This document shows, one piece after another, positions 1 through 7,927 of a stretch of 64,000 nucleotides of DNA. The DNA lies in assembly GCA_029261405.1 (NCBI GenBank), contig JAJDBK010000078.1, positions 36,879 to 100,878 of the forward strand. Reading direction: 5' to 3'. Under the pieces are notes generated by a model. That model was not told the origin of the DNA, did no database searches, and saw nothing but the letters and a program-made list of their open reading frames with translations. How positions within the stretch are numbered: position 1 is the stretch's first letter; every line of letters begins with the position of its first letter. A program made the position numbers and the translations under genes. This DNA comes from Nitrospinaceae bacterium. GTDB taxonomy: Bacteria; Nitrospinota_A; UBA7883; JAJDBK01.

Positions 1-310
1 ATCGTGACTCGAAAGCTGTTTTCGCCATGTTCCTGACTTGGCTGTCAGAATGGATCATAAGAGCTCCTATGCTCTCACGCCGTCTCTCAACTCTACTATT
101 CACAGGATTTCTCAACCTCCATCGGAACTGACAGCCATATCCAGTTACCCACGATTCTGGTTTGGAACATATCTGTTCAGTCTATCATAACTGAAGATTG
201 TTTACATTCAGAGCGCAGGTCCTGGTTGCGATTATGTTCAAGGATAATTACAATCTTCGTGTACGAAATTATGAAAAAAAAAGAACCTCTCTTTTGGAAG
301 GTAGTAAAAC
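1..310. other. non-coding left edge, upstream of trpB2
   Basis: I see no convincing gene here. An inverted repeat TGGCTGTCAG (39-48) / CTGACAGCCA (128-137) encloses about 80 bases and could be a weak hairpin or the relic of an insertion. A short reading frame on the minus strand starting at 28 runs off the left edge, but it is too short to judge. The stretch just before trpB2 is AT-rich and contains GGAAGG nine bases before the trpB2 ATG, a plausible ribosome binding site. Confidence 0.4.
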
Positions 311-1702
311 ATGGCGATTCAGAGCAGATACGAGCTTAATCCAGCCGATATGCCTAAACAGTGGTACAACGTGGTCGCAGACATGCCGACTCCGCCCCAG
401 CCACCGCTTCATCCCGGAACCGGACAACCGGTTGGACCGGACGATCTCGCGCCCCTTTTTCCGATGGGGCTTATCGAGCAGGAGGTCAGTCAGGAGCGTT
501 GGATCGACATTCCGGAAGAGGTTCAGAATATCCTCGCCATATGGCGCCCGTCCCCTCTCTACCGCGCCCGCAGACTGGAGAAGGCGCTCAACACTCCGGC
601 GAAAATATTTTACAAATACGAAGGTAGCTCCCCGGCCGGCAGTCATAAACCGAACACCGCCGTCGCCCAGGCCTATTTCAACAAGGTCGCCGGAATAAAC
701 AAAATCGCCACCGAGACAGGCGCGGGTCAGTGGGGTTCGGCCATGAGTTTCGCATGCAAAATGTTCGGTATGGAGGTGAAAGTCTTCATGGTGAAAGTGA
801 GTTACGAGCAGAAACCGTACCGCCGTTCCATGATCCGATGTTGGGGCGGGGATGTGATTGCGTCGCCATCCAATACTACTCATGCCGGTCGCTCGATTCT
901 GGAAAAGACCCCTGATTCCACCGGCAGTCTAGGTATAGCAATATCAGAAGCGGTGGAGGTCGCCGCCACAAGTGCGGACACCAACTACTGTCTCGGCTCG
1001 GTTTTAAATCATGTTCTGCTACACCAGACGATTATCGGCCAAGAGGCTATAAAACAGATGGCGATGGCGGGAGAATATCCAGACGTAGTTATCGGCTGTT
1101 GCGGTGGCGGGTCGAATTTCGGTGGACTCGCCCATCCTTACGTTCAGGACAAGGTGAACGGCAAGGATGTGAGGATCGTGGCGGTGGAGCCTTCCAGTTG
1201 CCCGACGCTGACCAAGGGAATCTTTTCGTACGATTTTGGCGATACAGCCCAGATGACACCACTTGTGCCGGCTCACACTTTAGGTCACGACTTTGTGCCA
1301 CCCGGTATTCATGCAGGTGGACTTCGGTACCACGCCGTAGCGCCTCTCACGAGCCAACTGTTGTTGTCGAATCTTATCGAGGCGGAATCGTATCCGCAGA
1401 TCGAGTGTTTTGAGAGCGCCGTCACTTTCTGTCGATCTGAAGGAATAATTCCGGCGCCGGAATCTTCTCACGCCATCCGTCAAGCCATAGTCGAAGCTAT
1501 GAAAGCGAAGGAAGAGGGGAAAGAGAGGGTGATCCTGTTCGGCTTGTCGGGTCACGGTCATTTTGATATGTCCGCTTACGACGCTTATTTCGACGGAGCG
1601 TTGGAGGACGACGTTATGGACGAAGCGGGTATCGCAAGCGCTCTAAAGGCTATAGAAAACCTGCCAAAACCGGTCGGATATACCGGAGCGCCAACGAAGT
1701 AG
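311..1702 (+). CDS. trpB: tryptophan synthase beta chain, TrpB2 type
   Basis: PLP enzyme that condenses indole with serine to make tryptophan, in the cytoplasm. At 463 residues it is longer than the classical TrpB1 (about 400), with the N-terminal extension typical of TrpB2. The PLP lysine lies in the GSHKPNTA motif (about K113). A glycine-rich phosphate loop, CCGGGSN, is near residue 265, and the C-terminal [11 protein letters not shown] segment is as in TrpB2. The ATG at 311 follows a GGAAGG. No trpA or other trp gene is next to it, which is usual for TrpB2 and fits a stand-alone or indole-salvage role; that role is inferred. The nearest downstream gene is a tiny zinc ribbon. Confidence 0.93.
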   Translation: MAIQSRYELNPADMPKQWYNVVADMPTPPQPPLHPGTGQPVGPDDLAPLFPMGLIEQEVSQERWIDIPEEVQNILAIWRPSPLYRARRLEKALNTPAKIFYKYEGSSPAGSHKPNTAVAQAYFNKVAGINKIATETGAGQWGSAMSFACKMFGMEVKVFMVKVSYEQKPYRRSMIRCWGGDVIASPSNTTHAGRSILEKTPDSTGSLGIAISEAVEVAATSADTNYCLGSVLNHVLLHQTIIGQEAIKQMAMAGEYPDVVIGCCGGGSNFGGLAHPYVQDKVNGKDVRIVAVEPSSCPTLTKGIFSYDFGDTAQMTPLVPAHTLGHDFVPPGIHAGGLRYHAVAPLTSQLLLSNLIEAESYPQIECFESAVTFCRSEGIIPAPESSHAIRQAIVEAMKAKEEGKERVILFGLSGHGHFDMSAYDAYFDGALEDDVMDEAGIASALKAIENLPKPVGYTGAPTK

Positions 1703-1748
1703 TTAAAAAAACGGGAATCGTTTTGAGCGATTTCGCGTCTTTATCAGT

Positions 1749-1925
1749 ATGCCTTTATACGAGTATGTGTGTGGTCAGTGCGACTTCAAGTTTGAAACCT
1801 TGTCCGCGCTGGCCGATGCGCACAAAAAAAGAGAGTGTCCGAAGTGTCACAAGCTGACAGGGGAGCGGGCGCTCTCCACGAATTCCTCCATCTGGCCGTT
1901 GGGTGAACCTGCAGGATTCGGGTGA
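1749..1925 (+). CDS. small FmdB-type zinc-ribbon protein
   Basis: A 58-residue protein opening MPLYEYVCGQCDFKFE, the hallmark start of the FmdB/CxxC putative regulatory zinc-ribbon family. Two knuckles are visible: CGQC at residues 8-11 and CPKC at 30-33, which together would bind one zinc ion. Family members are usually 60-110 residues, so this is a short one ending in a Ser/Pro-rich tail. It lies 46 bases after trpB on the same strand and may be co-transcribed with it. The family was first named from a formamidase regulator, but no general function is established, so none is assigned here. Confidence 0.8.
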   Translation: MPLYEYVCGQCDFKFETLSALADAHKKRECPKCHKLTGERALSTNSSIWPLGEPAGFG

Positions 1926-2046
1926 GGCGACTGACAATAAGGGCCGGTTCGGTCCTTTACATGAAGTCCGCAAGTTGAGCTATTTCGACATAGCTATGCT
2001 TGTAGGTGTTGTCTTGTGGATTGTAATAATCTCAAAAGGTGGCGGC

Positions 2047-2278
2047 TGACGGCCAGATGACCGTTGCTAATCCCGCCGTGCGCGGGAAATTAATCATTAT
2101 GACGAGGGGAGCCGGTGATCAACTACGATTGTGAGCGATTGACGGCCAGTTGGCCGTTGCTAAACCTTCCGTGCGCGGGAAATTAATCATTATGGCAAAC
2201 AATAACGGTATCTTTGCCATAGAAGGGGCGCTGTGCGCCCTTGCTGACTCCACCGTGTGCGGATAATCTATTATCATG
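2047..2278 (+). repeat. three-copy two-hairpin leader repeat before the deacetylase gene
   Basis: Three copies of a ~55-base unit end at 2101, 2194 and 2278, spaced 93 and 84 bases apart. Each has a first hairpin, then TTGCTRA, then CCGTGYGCGG (stem CCG/CGG, loop TGYG), then an AT-rich tail ending in ATG. The first two are near identical; the third matches at about two thirds of positions. The first stem is kept by paired changes: ACGGCCA/TGGCCGT in copy 2, GGGCGC/GCGCCC in copy 3. The final ATG of copy 3 is the start of the deacetylase-family gene. ATGs of copies 1 and 2 open reading frames of 11 and 24 codons (2099-2134, 2192-2266). The rest of 1926-2275 holds nothing else I recognise. Confidence 0.75.
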
Positions 2279-3214
2279 ACAGCGCAAACCGTTATCTATC
2301 ACGATCCGGTTTTCAAATTGCATATGACCGGTTCGCACCCGGAGTGTCCCGAGCGGCTTGTATATATAGAAGAGGCGCTTAAGCGGGCGCGATTTGCCAG
2401 CAGGCTTGTATGGAAAACCCCTTCGCCAGCCGATATTGGCGCCATCGAAAAAATCCACTCGAAACGTCATCTTGAGATGTTGCGGGATCGGATCGAAGCG
2501 GGCGCGACATCCCTTGATATCGACACTCCGGTCTCACCGGAATCGTGGAGAGCGGCTTTAAAAGCTGTGGGGGCGGTTATCGAGGCTACTACAGATGTTC
2601 TGAACGGCGCGACCTCTACGGCTTTTTGTGCGGTAAGACCACCCGGTCACCACGCGGAACCTGACAAGGCTATGGGTTTTTGTCTGATAAACAATGTAGC
2701 TGTGGCGGCCCGGTACGCCATTGACGAATGTGGCGCCAAACGGGTTGCGATAATAGATTTTGATGTGCATCACGGCAACGGCACACAAGCCGCTTTTTAT
2801 AACGATCCCGATATTCTTTTCGTATCGTACCACCAGCAATATATCTATCCCGGTTCAGGGCATACCTCGGAGAGGGGGAGTGGAGCTGGTATTGGCGCGA
2901 CTATGAATTTCCCGCTCGACTCAGGCGCGGGTGACGCTGAATTTATGGCGATATTCGACAGCGACGTTACCCCGGCTATCGAAAAATTCGGTCCCGATAT
3001 TATTTTCATATCAGCCGGGTTCGACGCTCATATAGACGATCCACTGGGCGGACTGGCGTTAACGACCGACGGTTACGGTCTCTTGACCTCAAGGATTGTA
3101 AACCTTGCCAAACGGGTCTGTGCTGGACGGGTGGTCTCGACCCTGGAAGGGGGTTACAACCTCTCCGCTCTGGCCGATTCTGTTGTTGCTCACGTTGAGG
3201 CCCTGCTCGACTAA
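2276..3214 (+). CDS. histone deacetylase family hydrolase (acetoin-utilisation/APAH type)
   Basis: Zinc hydrolase of the arginase/deacetylase fold that removes acyl groups from amide substrates; bacterial members act on acetyl-lysine or acetylpolyamines. The 312-residue length is normal. The active site is intact: RPPGHH (121-126) with the His pair, DFDVHHGNG with metal ligands D163 and H165, SAGFDAH with D250, and the C-terminal EGGYN. It lies alone after the triplicated hairpin leader and ends 76 bases before nhaA. The start ATG is the last three bases of leader copy 3, so any control by that leader would act directly on translation; this is inference. The exact substrate cannot be read from the sequence. 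Confidence 0.9.
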   Translation: MTAQTVIYHDPVFKLHMTGSHPECPERLVYIEEALKRARFASRLVWKTPSPADIGAIEKIHSKRHLEMLRDRIEAGATSLDIDTPVSPESWRAALKAVGAVIEATTDVLNGATSTAFCAVRPPGHHAEPDKAMGFCLINNVAVAARYAIDECGAKRVAIIDFDVHHGNGTQAAFYNDPDILFVSYHQQYIYPGSGHTSERGSGAGIGATMNFPLDSGAGDAEFMAIFDSDVTPAIEKFGPDIIFISAGFDAHIDDPLGGLALTTDGYGLLTSRIVNLAKRVCAGRVVSTLEGGYNLSALADSVVAHVEALLD

Positions 3215-3290
3215 AACTGCAATCGGTTCACAATAAAAGACCCTCCATGTAGTAAAATTAGCGAAACACTTCAGTTTCGAGTTGTGACTT

Positions 3291-4691
3291 ATGGTCAAAA
3301 AAGACGAGGAAGATAGCAGGAATTACCTGCGAGGTTGGGCGATTCCCCGCAACCGCAGACATAACGCGCCTCTGGAGCGTCATTTCTGGCATTTCAAGTC
3401 GCCGGTAGATTCGATGATCGGTCACAGGGCGGCGTCGGGTGTGGCGTTGTTGCTGGCCACGGCGTTGGCCCTTATCGCCATGAACTCCCCATTCTCCGGC
3501 GCGTACATCTCGTTTATCGAAACTCCTATCAGTCTTACTATTGGTGAATGGTCGTTGACGGAGTCGTTGAAGTTATGGGTCAACGACGGGTTGATGGGTC
3601 TTTTCCTGCTGGCGGTGGGTCTTGAAATAAAAAAGGAACTGCTGGTTGGGGAGCTATCCACATTCAAAAAAGCGGTTCTACCGTTTATAGCGGCGTTTGG
3701 TGGAATTGTGACACCAGCCATATTCTATCTGGCGATGAACCCTGGCGCCCCTGAAATGCTGGGGTGGGGAATACCGATGGCGACGGACATAGCCTTTGTC
3801 ATAGGTATCATGGCTCTGCTGGGGGATCGTGTACCCCGTTCGTTATACATCTTCCTTATTACGCTTGCGATTGTGGACGATCTGGCCGCTGTTTTAATCA
3901 TAGCTTTTTTTTATACCAGCCATATTGACACCGGCTATCTGCTTCAGAGCGGTTTGTTGTTTGCGCTACTTGTCATATTTAACAATGTCGGTATCAGGAA
4001 ATCGTTACCCTATTATGTTGTCGGTTCCATTCTCTGGTTCGCGATGTTGAAGTCGGGCGTGCACGCTTCGATTGCGGGTGTGTTGGTGGCGATGGCTATA
4101 CCGATAAAGCAGAAGATTCACCCGTCGTTATTGGGGGAGACTGTCTTTCGGGTTATGCAGAACTGCGACGCCAGCTTGTCGGAAGGGGGCAAGATGACGT
4201 TCGACCAGCATCACGCCATCATCCGCATCATGAAACGGGGCGCGTATCTGTTGGAGGCTCCTTCTCACAGGATGATCGAAGGGTTGCGGGTGCCGGCGGC
4301 GTTTATAGTGGTGCCGATCTTTGCGTTTGTGAACGCCGGCATTCCGATTGAAGCGTCTTTGTTTATGGATGAGATTTTCCATCCTGTGGCGCTGGGCGTG
4401 GCTGTGGGTCTGGTGTTTGGTAAATTTATCGGTGTTTCGTTAAGTTCATTGTTTGCTGTGAAAATGGGGTGGACCGCGCTTCCCACCGGCATGACCCGAA
4501 CGCATCTGTTGGGTGTGGCGATGTTAGCCGGCATAGGCTTTACGATGTCGATGTTTTTGGGGAGTTTAGGTTTCCGTCTGGAACCGGAGTTGCAAAGAAT
4601 AGCGAAGTTGGGAACGTTCACAGGCTCCCTGATAGCAGGCTCAATGGGCCTGATATTCCTCTACCTCGCCTCCTCGAAAAAAGAGGGGTAA
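3291..4691 (+). CDS. nhaA: Na+/H+ antiporter NhaA
   Basis: Inner-membrane antiporter that exports Na+ in exchange for protons. It has the usual chain of hydrophobic helices and the two family signatures: MATDIAF with an aspartate at 166, and AIVDDLAAV with the ion-binding aspartate pair D196-D197. The N-terminal HFWHFKSP segment matches longer NhaA proteins. At 466 residues it is longer than the enterobacterial form (about 390), mostly through a ~40-residue hydrophilic N-terminus and an expanded central loop (residues 270-320). No strong ribosome binding site precedes the ATG, so a start slightly downstream is possible. It appears to be a single-gene unit. Confidence 0.95.
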   Translation: MVKKDEEDSRNYLRGWAIPRNRRHNAPLERHFWHFKSPVDSMIGHRAASGVALLLATALALIAMNSPFSGAYISFIETPISLTIGEWSLTESLKLWVNDGLMGLFLLAVGLEIKKELLVGELSTFKKAVLPFIAAFGGIVTPAIFYLAMNPGAPEMLGWGIPMATDIAFVIGIMALLGDRVPRSLYIFLITLAIVDDLAAVLIIAFFYTSHIDTGYLLQSGLLFALLVIFNNVGIRKSLPYYVVGSILWFAMLKSGVHASIAGVLVAMAIPIKQKIHPSLLGETVFRVMQNCDASLSEGGKMTFDQHHAIIRIMKRGAYLLEAPSHRMIEGLRVPAAFIVVPIFAFVNAGIPIEASLFMDEIFHPVALGVAVGLVFGKFIGVSLSSLFAVKMGWTALPTGMTRTHLLGVAMLAGIGFTMSMFLGSLGFRLEPELQRIAKLGTFTGSLIAGSMGLIFLYLASSKKEG

Positions 4692-4850
4692 GCAACAATA
4701 GCGATGGCTTAAGACTGGTTTCAATATGACGTGCAGTCTGGAGAATATTTTTCAGGTAGGTTGTTCCAGAGTGCCATCCTTTGGTATATTATACTAGATG
4801 GTGCGTTATGCAGATATTAGTATAAAACCATAAAATATAGAGGAGTGACT

Positions 4851-5819
4851 TTGGGAACATTAGACTCTTACTTTAAAGAACTATTAAGTACAACTCAGTC
4901 CATTCGTAAGCAATTTGCACCTCTTATGGGAATGCATGAGACGACAATGGATTCGATGCTATCTATTATCGAGGCTCAAGATAAATTGCATGAGTCTTTA
5001 AAGCCTTTTATAAAAAGCCAAGAGAAGTTATTTGCAGACCAAGAGAAAATTTACGCACAGTTTGTCGCAAATATAACGATTCCAAGTTCTTTCATTCAGC
5101 ATATTGCTGAAATATCCCAACCTGCTTTTGAATATCGCAACCTTCTTGAAGATTTAGTCAGTCCACATATCGATGATATCGTCAAAAGCTTTTATGTACT
5201 TCCACATAAGATACGAAATGCTTTGACAGTCCTTGGAAACAATGGATGGTCTTACGATCTTAAAATGGACAATGCTCACTTGTGGAAACTTGAGAAAGCT
5301 TTTAACAGTGAAAATCCAGATGATGCTGAAAACACGCTGATTGAATATTATCGAGAAAGGTTACCAGAAATTGAAAGTAGCATTCACGCAATATTTCCTC
5401 ATAGGGAGCCGATAATCAAAAAAGCATTTATTGCTCATTCTCGCGGCGACTACGAGTTATCAATACCAGTATTCCTTGCTCAAGCAGATGGTGTGTGCCA
5501 TGAGCGCATTAAATTTCAATTGTATAGTAAGGAAAATGACAAGCCAGCAACCGCAAGGCATGTAGAAAAAATAGGGGCCGACACAATCCAATCAGCAATT
5601 CTATCGCCTTTGGCAAATAGGTTCCCGATATCAGCGACATCCAAAGAAAGAGGTGAAAAATTTAAGGAATTGAACAGGCATCAGGTCATACATGGAGAAT
5701 CTGTCGATTATGGAACAGAAATCAATAGCTTGAAAACTATATCTTTGCTTAATTATATTGTTCAGGTGTTAGGTAAAGAAGAAATGGATGATGGTAGTAA
5801 TCACAGTGAATTAAATTAA
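4851..5819 (+). CDS. HEPN-like hypothetical protein with R-x4-H motif
   Basis: A ~322-residue protein not assigned to a named family. AGGAG (4841-4845) sits five bases before the TTG at 4851, so I prefer that start to the upstream GTG at 4845. The N-terminal third is helical, and an HKIRNAL segment is followed by a long helical middle. The C-terminal part reads LNRHQVIHGES..YG..NSLKTISLLNYI. It contains R-x4-H (R278 and H283 when counted from 4845), the catalytic motif of HEPN RNases. Base use is clearly more AT-rich than the neighbours, and it is a lone gene, both signs of transfer. A defence or abortive-infection role is inference. It could instead be a non-catalytic HEPN-like helical protein. 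Confidence 0.6.
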   Translation: MGTLDSYFKELLSTTQSIRKQFAPLMGMHETTMDSMLSIIEAQDKLHESLKPFIKSQEKLFADQEKIYAQFVANITIPSSFIQHIAEISQPAFEYRNLLEDLVSPHIDDIVKSFYVLPHKIRNALTVLGNNGWSYDLKMDNAHLWKLEKAFNSENPDDAENTLIEYYRERLPEIESSIHAIFPHREPIIKKAFIAHSRGDYELSIPVFLAQADGVCHERIKFQLYSKENDKPATARHVEKIGADTIQSAILSPLANRFPISATSKERGEKFKELNRHQVIHGESVDYGTEINSLKTISLLNYIVQVLGKEEMDDGSNHSELN

Positions 5820-5890
5820 CACATCGGGATGTTGTACCGTTACTATTATCAGGACTGAATATTATGCTTTTTCCGGGCCGCCATCTGCCC

Positions 5891-6373
5891 TCAGGTTCCT
5901 TTCCGATCTCTTCCCGGTGTGGATATCCATGCCAGAACAATAGTGAACAACGGTGTCAGGGCCAGTGAGTAAAAATAGGCGGCATACCAGGCTGACATGC
6001 CATATTGCGAATCTTTCGGGTCTTCCCCGGAAACCACTAATATCCACCATGCGGAAAAGATAGCCCCCGCGAGCAGTGCAAACAAAAACGGAGCGTAAAC
6101 GATCAGGCGCACGGTTAACCAGGTCATGGATACCGACTCTGGAACCCGGAGAAACCAGGGCCACCGACGGTAACAATAGACCGGCCCCGCTACAAACAGA
6201 GAAACAACAAGAAGCGTCACCATACCTTCGAGAGCGTCATGAAACCAATGCCCTTCAGGCGCCGGTATCAGGCTATATACAATCTCGATCTCCTCAAAAG
6301 ATAGCCAGAAACTTCCCCAGACCAGGGTCAGGGGGAAAAGTATCTGTAACGCTCTCTCCCGAAATCGATTCAT
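5891..6373 (-). CDS. four-helix hypothetical membrane protein (paralogue of gene at 63.6 kb)
   Basis: A 160-residue protein of unknown function with four likely membrane segments (near residues 10-30, 45-68, 88-112 and 128-152) and a short basic tail. It has no motif I can tie to a family. A second copy begins at 63588, and the two share about three quarters of their first ~90 residues. Here the gene is whole; there it is cut by an insertion element. The ~93 bases before the ATG are also strongly conserved between copies, so the duplicated unit included its control region. It is transcribed toward the AT-rich orphan gene. Confidence 0.65.
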   Translation of the reverse strand: MNRFRERALQILFPLTLVWGSFWLSFEEIEIVYSLIPAPEGHWFHDALEGMVTLLVVSLFVAGPVYCYRRWPWFLRVPESVSMTWLTVRLIVYAPFLFALLAGAIFSAWWILVVSGEDPKDSQYGMSAWYAAYFYSLALTPLFTIVLAWISTPGRDRKGT

Positions 6374-6466
6374 CTGATATTTCCCGGATGATCTTGTTTA
6401 ATGCAATCTTATCCGACTGGGAATCAAAGAAAAAGAAGTTTACTTGCAGAAGAGTAATTGTTATTG
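6374..6466 (-). promoter_or_regulatory. conserved 5' flank of the duplicated membrane gene
   Basis: About 93 bases directly before the gene at 6373 match, with scattered changes, the 93 bases before its paralogue (63495-63587). Shared blocks include ATAACAATTACT, CTTCTTTTTCTTTGATTCCC and GGGAAATATCAG. Retention of a non-coding flank at a level like the coding part suggests a promoter or 5' leader, but I cannot place -35/-10 boxes. The opposite strand reads as a similar peptide in both copies (ESKKKK core). It lacks a ribosome binding site, so I do not call it a gene. Confidence 0.5.
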
Positions 6467-6515
6467 CCGTGGCAAAAGGACAAACAGACTACTGGAGCAT
6501 CATGAAACCGGTTGG

Positions 6516-7913
6516 CTACTCCGGTTCAGGTGTTGGATGTTTTGTGTCGATACCGTGTTTCTTGATCTTGTACCAGATGCTTCTCTCTGAGACTTTCAGA
6601 TCTTCGGCTGTTTTGTTCTGCTTATAGCCGTTTCGTTTCAGCGCTGTCAGGATAAACTCCTTTTCAAATTCGGCGACACTCTCTTCCAAACCTCCCGTCG
6701 GTTCGTCCGGCATCGAAAAATAGGCCCCGGAATGGCTCCTTATGTTAAGCGGCAGGTGAGCGACATCGATCTTTTCGTCGTCGCATATAACCACCGCCCG
6801 TTCCATGGTGTTTTCCAACTCGCGCACATTTCCGGGCCAAGGGTAGGCTCGCAGTTTACCGAAGGCGCTGTTCGAGAGTCTTTTTTCAGGCAGGCGGTTC
6901 TCGTCACAATACTTTGCGATAAAATGTTCGCACAGTTCCGGCAGGTCTTCTTTCCTGTCTTTGAGCTGGGGCAGGGCGATTACCAGCACGTTAAGTCTGT
7001 AATAGAGATCGCGGCGAAATTTTCCGTCTGAAATCGCCTGCTCCAGGTTGCGATGGGTGGCGGCGACGATCCTGATATCGATCTTGCGGGGTGTATGGCT
7101 CCCGACCCTCTCTATCTCCCGTTCCTGAATGGCGCGTAAAACCTTGGCCTGGGTCAGGATCGACATGTCGCCTATCTCGTCTAGAAAGAGGGTTCCGCCA
7201 TCGGCGGCCTCAAACTTTCCGGCTCGCGCATCGACTCCGGAGGCCACATTTTTTTCTATTCCGAATAACTCCGATTCAAGCAAAGACTCCGGGACGGCGG
7301 CGCAGTTGACGCTGATGAAAGGTTTTTTCGCCCTGTCGGAGTTGTAGTGTATGGCTTTGGCGATAAGCTCCTTGCCACATCCTGTTTCTCCTGTCACAAG
7401 CACAGTGGAGCGAACTTTCGACGCCCTGTGGGTCATGTCGTATACGTCCATCATCCTGCCCGAAGAGCCGATTATGGAGTCAAACTTGTAACGGGTCGAA
7501 AGGTCGAACTGCAGGCGTCGGTTCTCCGTTACCAGCGATTTTGTGTTGATGGCGGTTTGAAGGTTCGAATAGAGTTCGTCCGGGTCTACAGGTTTAACCT
7601 GATAGGAGAGGGCGCCCTCCTTGATCGCCTGAACGGCAAGTTTTATATCCCGCGCCGCCGTGAGAATTATCACCGGCAGATCGGGGTCTATCTCCCTGAA
7701 TTCCTTCATCATCACAAGACCGGTGGTATCCGGCATGAAATAATCGAGCACAGCGGCCACGAATTTTCCGTCCGCCATCTCTCTTTTCGCATCCCGGTAG
7801 GTAAGCGAGCATGTCACTTCGAAGTTTTTGAGGTTGAGAAACTGCTCCACCATTTTGAGCGAGTTTATGTCGTCATCCACTACGAGCACGTTTCCACCAG
7901 TCACATTTGACAT
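6516..7913 (-). CDS. NtrC-family response regulator lacking the GAFTGA loop
   Basis: A ~465-residue regulator with three domains. The receiver has phospho-acceptor aspartate D57 in AVLDYFMPD. The AAA+ domain has Walker A GETGCGKE near residue 175 and a Walker B GTLFLDEIGDM. A Fis-type helix-turn-helix ends the protein (NKTAEDLKVSERSIWYKIKK). The sigma54-contacting GAFTGA loop is replaced by NVASGV within ELFGIEKNVASGVDARAGKFE. Family knowledge says the loop is needed to activate sigma54, so this protein may regulate without it. I take the ATG at 7913; a longer frame from 7964 would run into the kinase gene. It lies 14 bases after its likely partner kinase. Confidence 0.88.
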   Translation of the reverse strand: MSNVTGGNVLVVDDDINSLKMVEQFLNLKNFEVTCSLTYRDAKREMADGKFVAAVLDYFMPDTTGLVMMKEFREIDPDLPVIILTAARDIKLAVQAIKEGALSYQVKPVDPDELYSNLQTAINTKSLVTENRRLQFDLSTRYKFDSIIGSSGRMMDVYDMTHRASKVRSTVLVTGETGCGKELIAKAIHYNSDRAKKPFISVNCAAVPESLLESELFGIEKNVASGVDARAGKFEAADGGTLFLDEIGDMSILTQAKVLRAIQEREIERVGSHTPRKIDIRIVAATHRNLEQAISDGKFRRDLYYRLNVLVIALPQLKDRKEDLPELCEHFIAKYCDENRLPEKRLSNSAFGKLRAYPWPGNVRELENTMERAVVICDDEKIDVAHLPLNIRSHSGAYFSMPDEPTGGLEESVAEFEKEFILTALKRNGYKQNKTAEDLKVSERSIWYKIKKHGIDTKHPTPEPE

Positions 7914-7927
7914 GTAATTATCACTTT

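Noticed and set aside
6388..6627. Conserved short peptide on the opposite strand of the duplicated flank
   Set aside because: No ribosome binding site in either copy, and in the first copy it runs into the 3' end of the response regulator gene; changes are only weakly biased by codon position.
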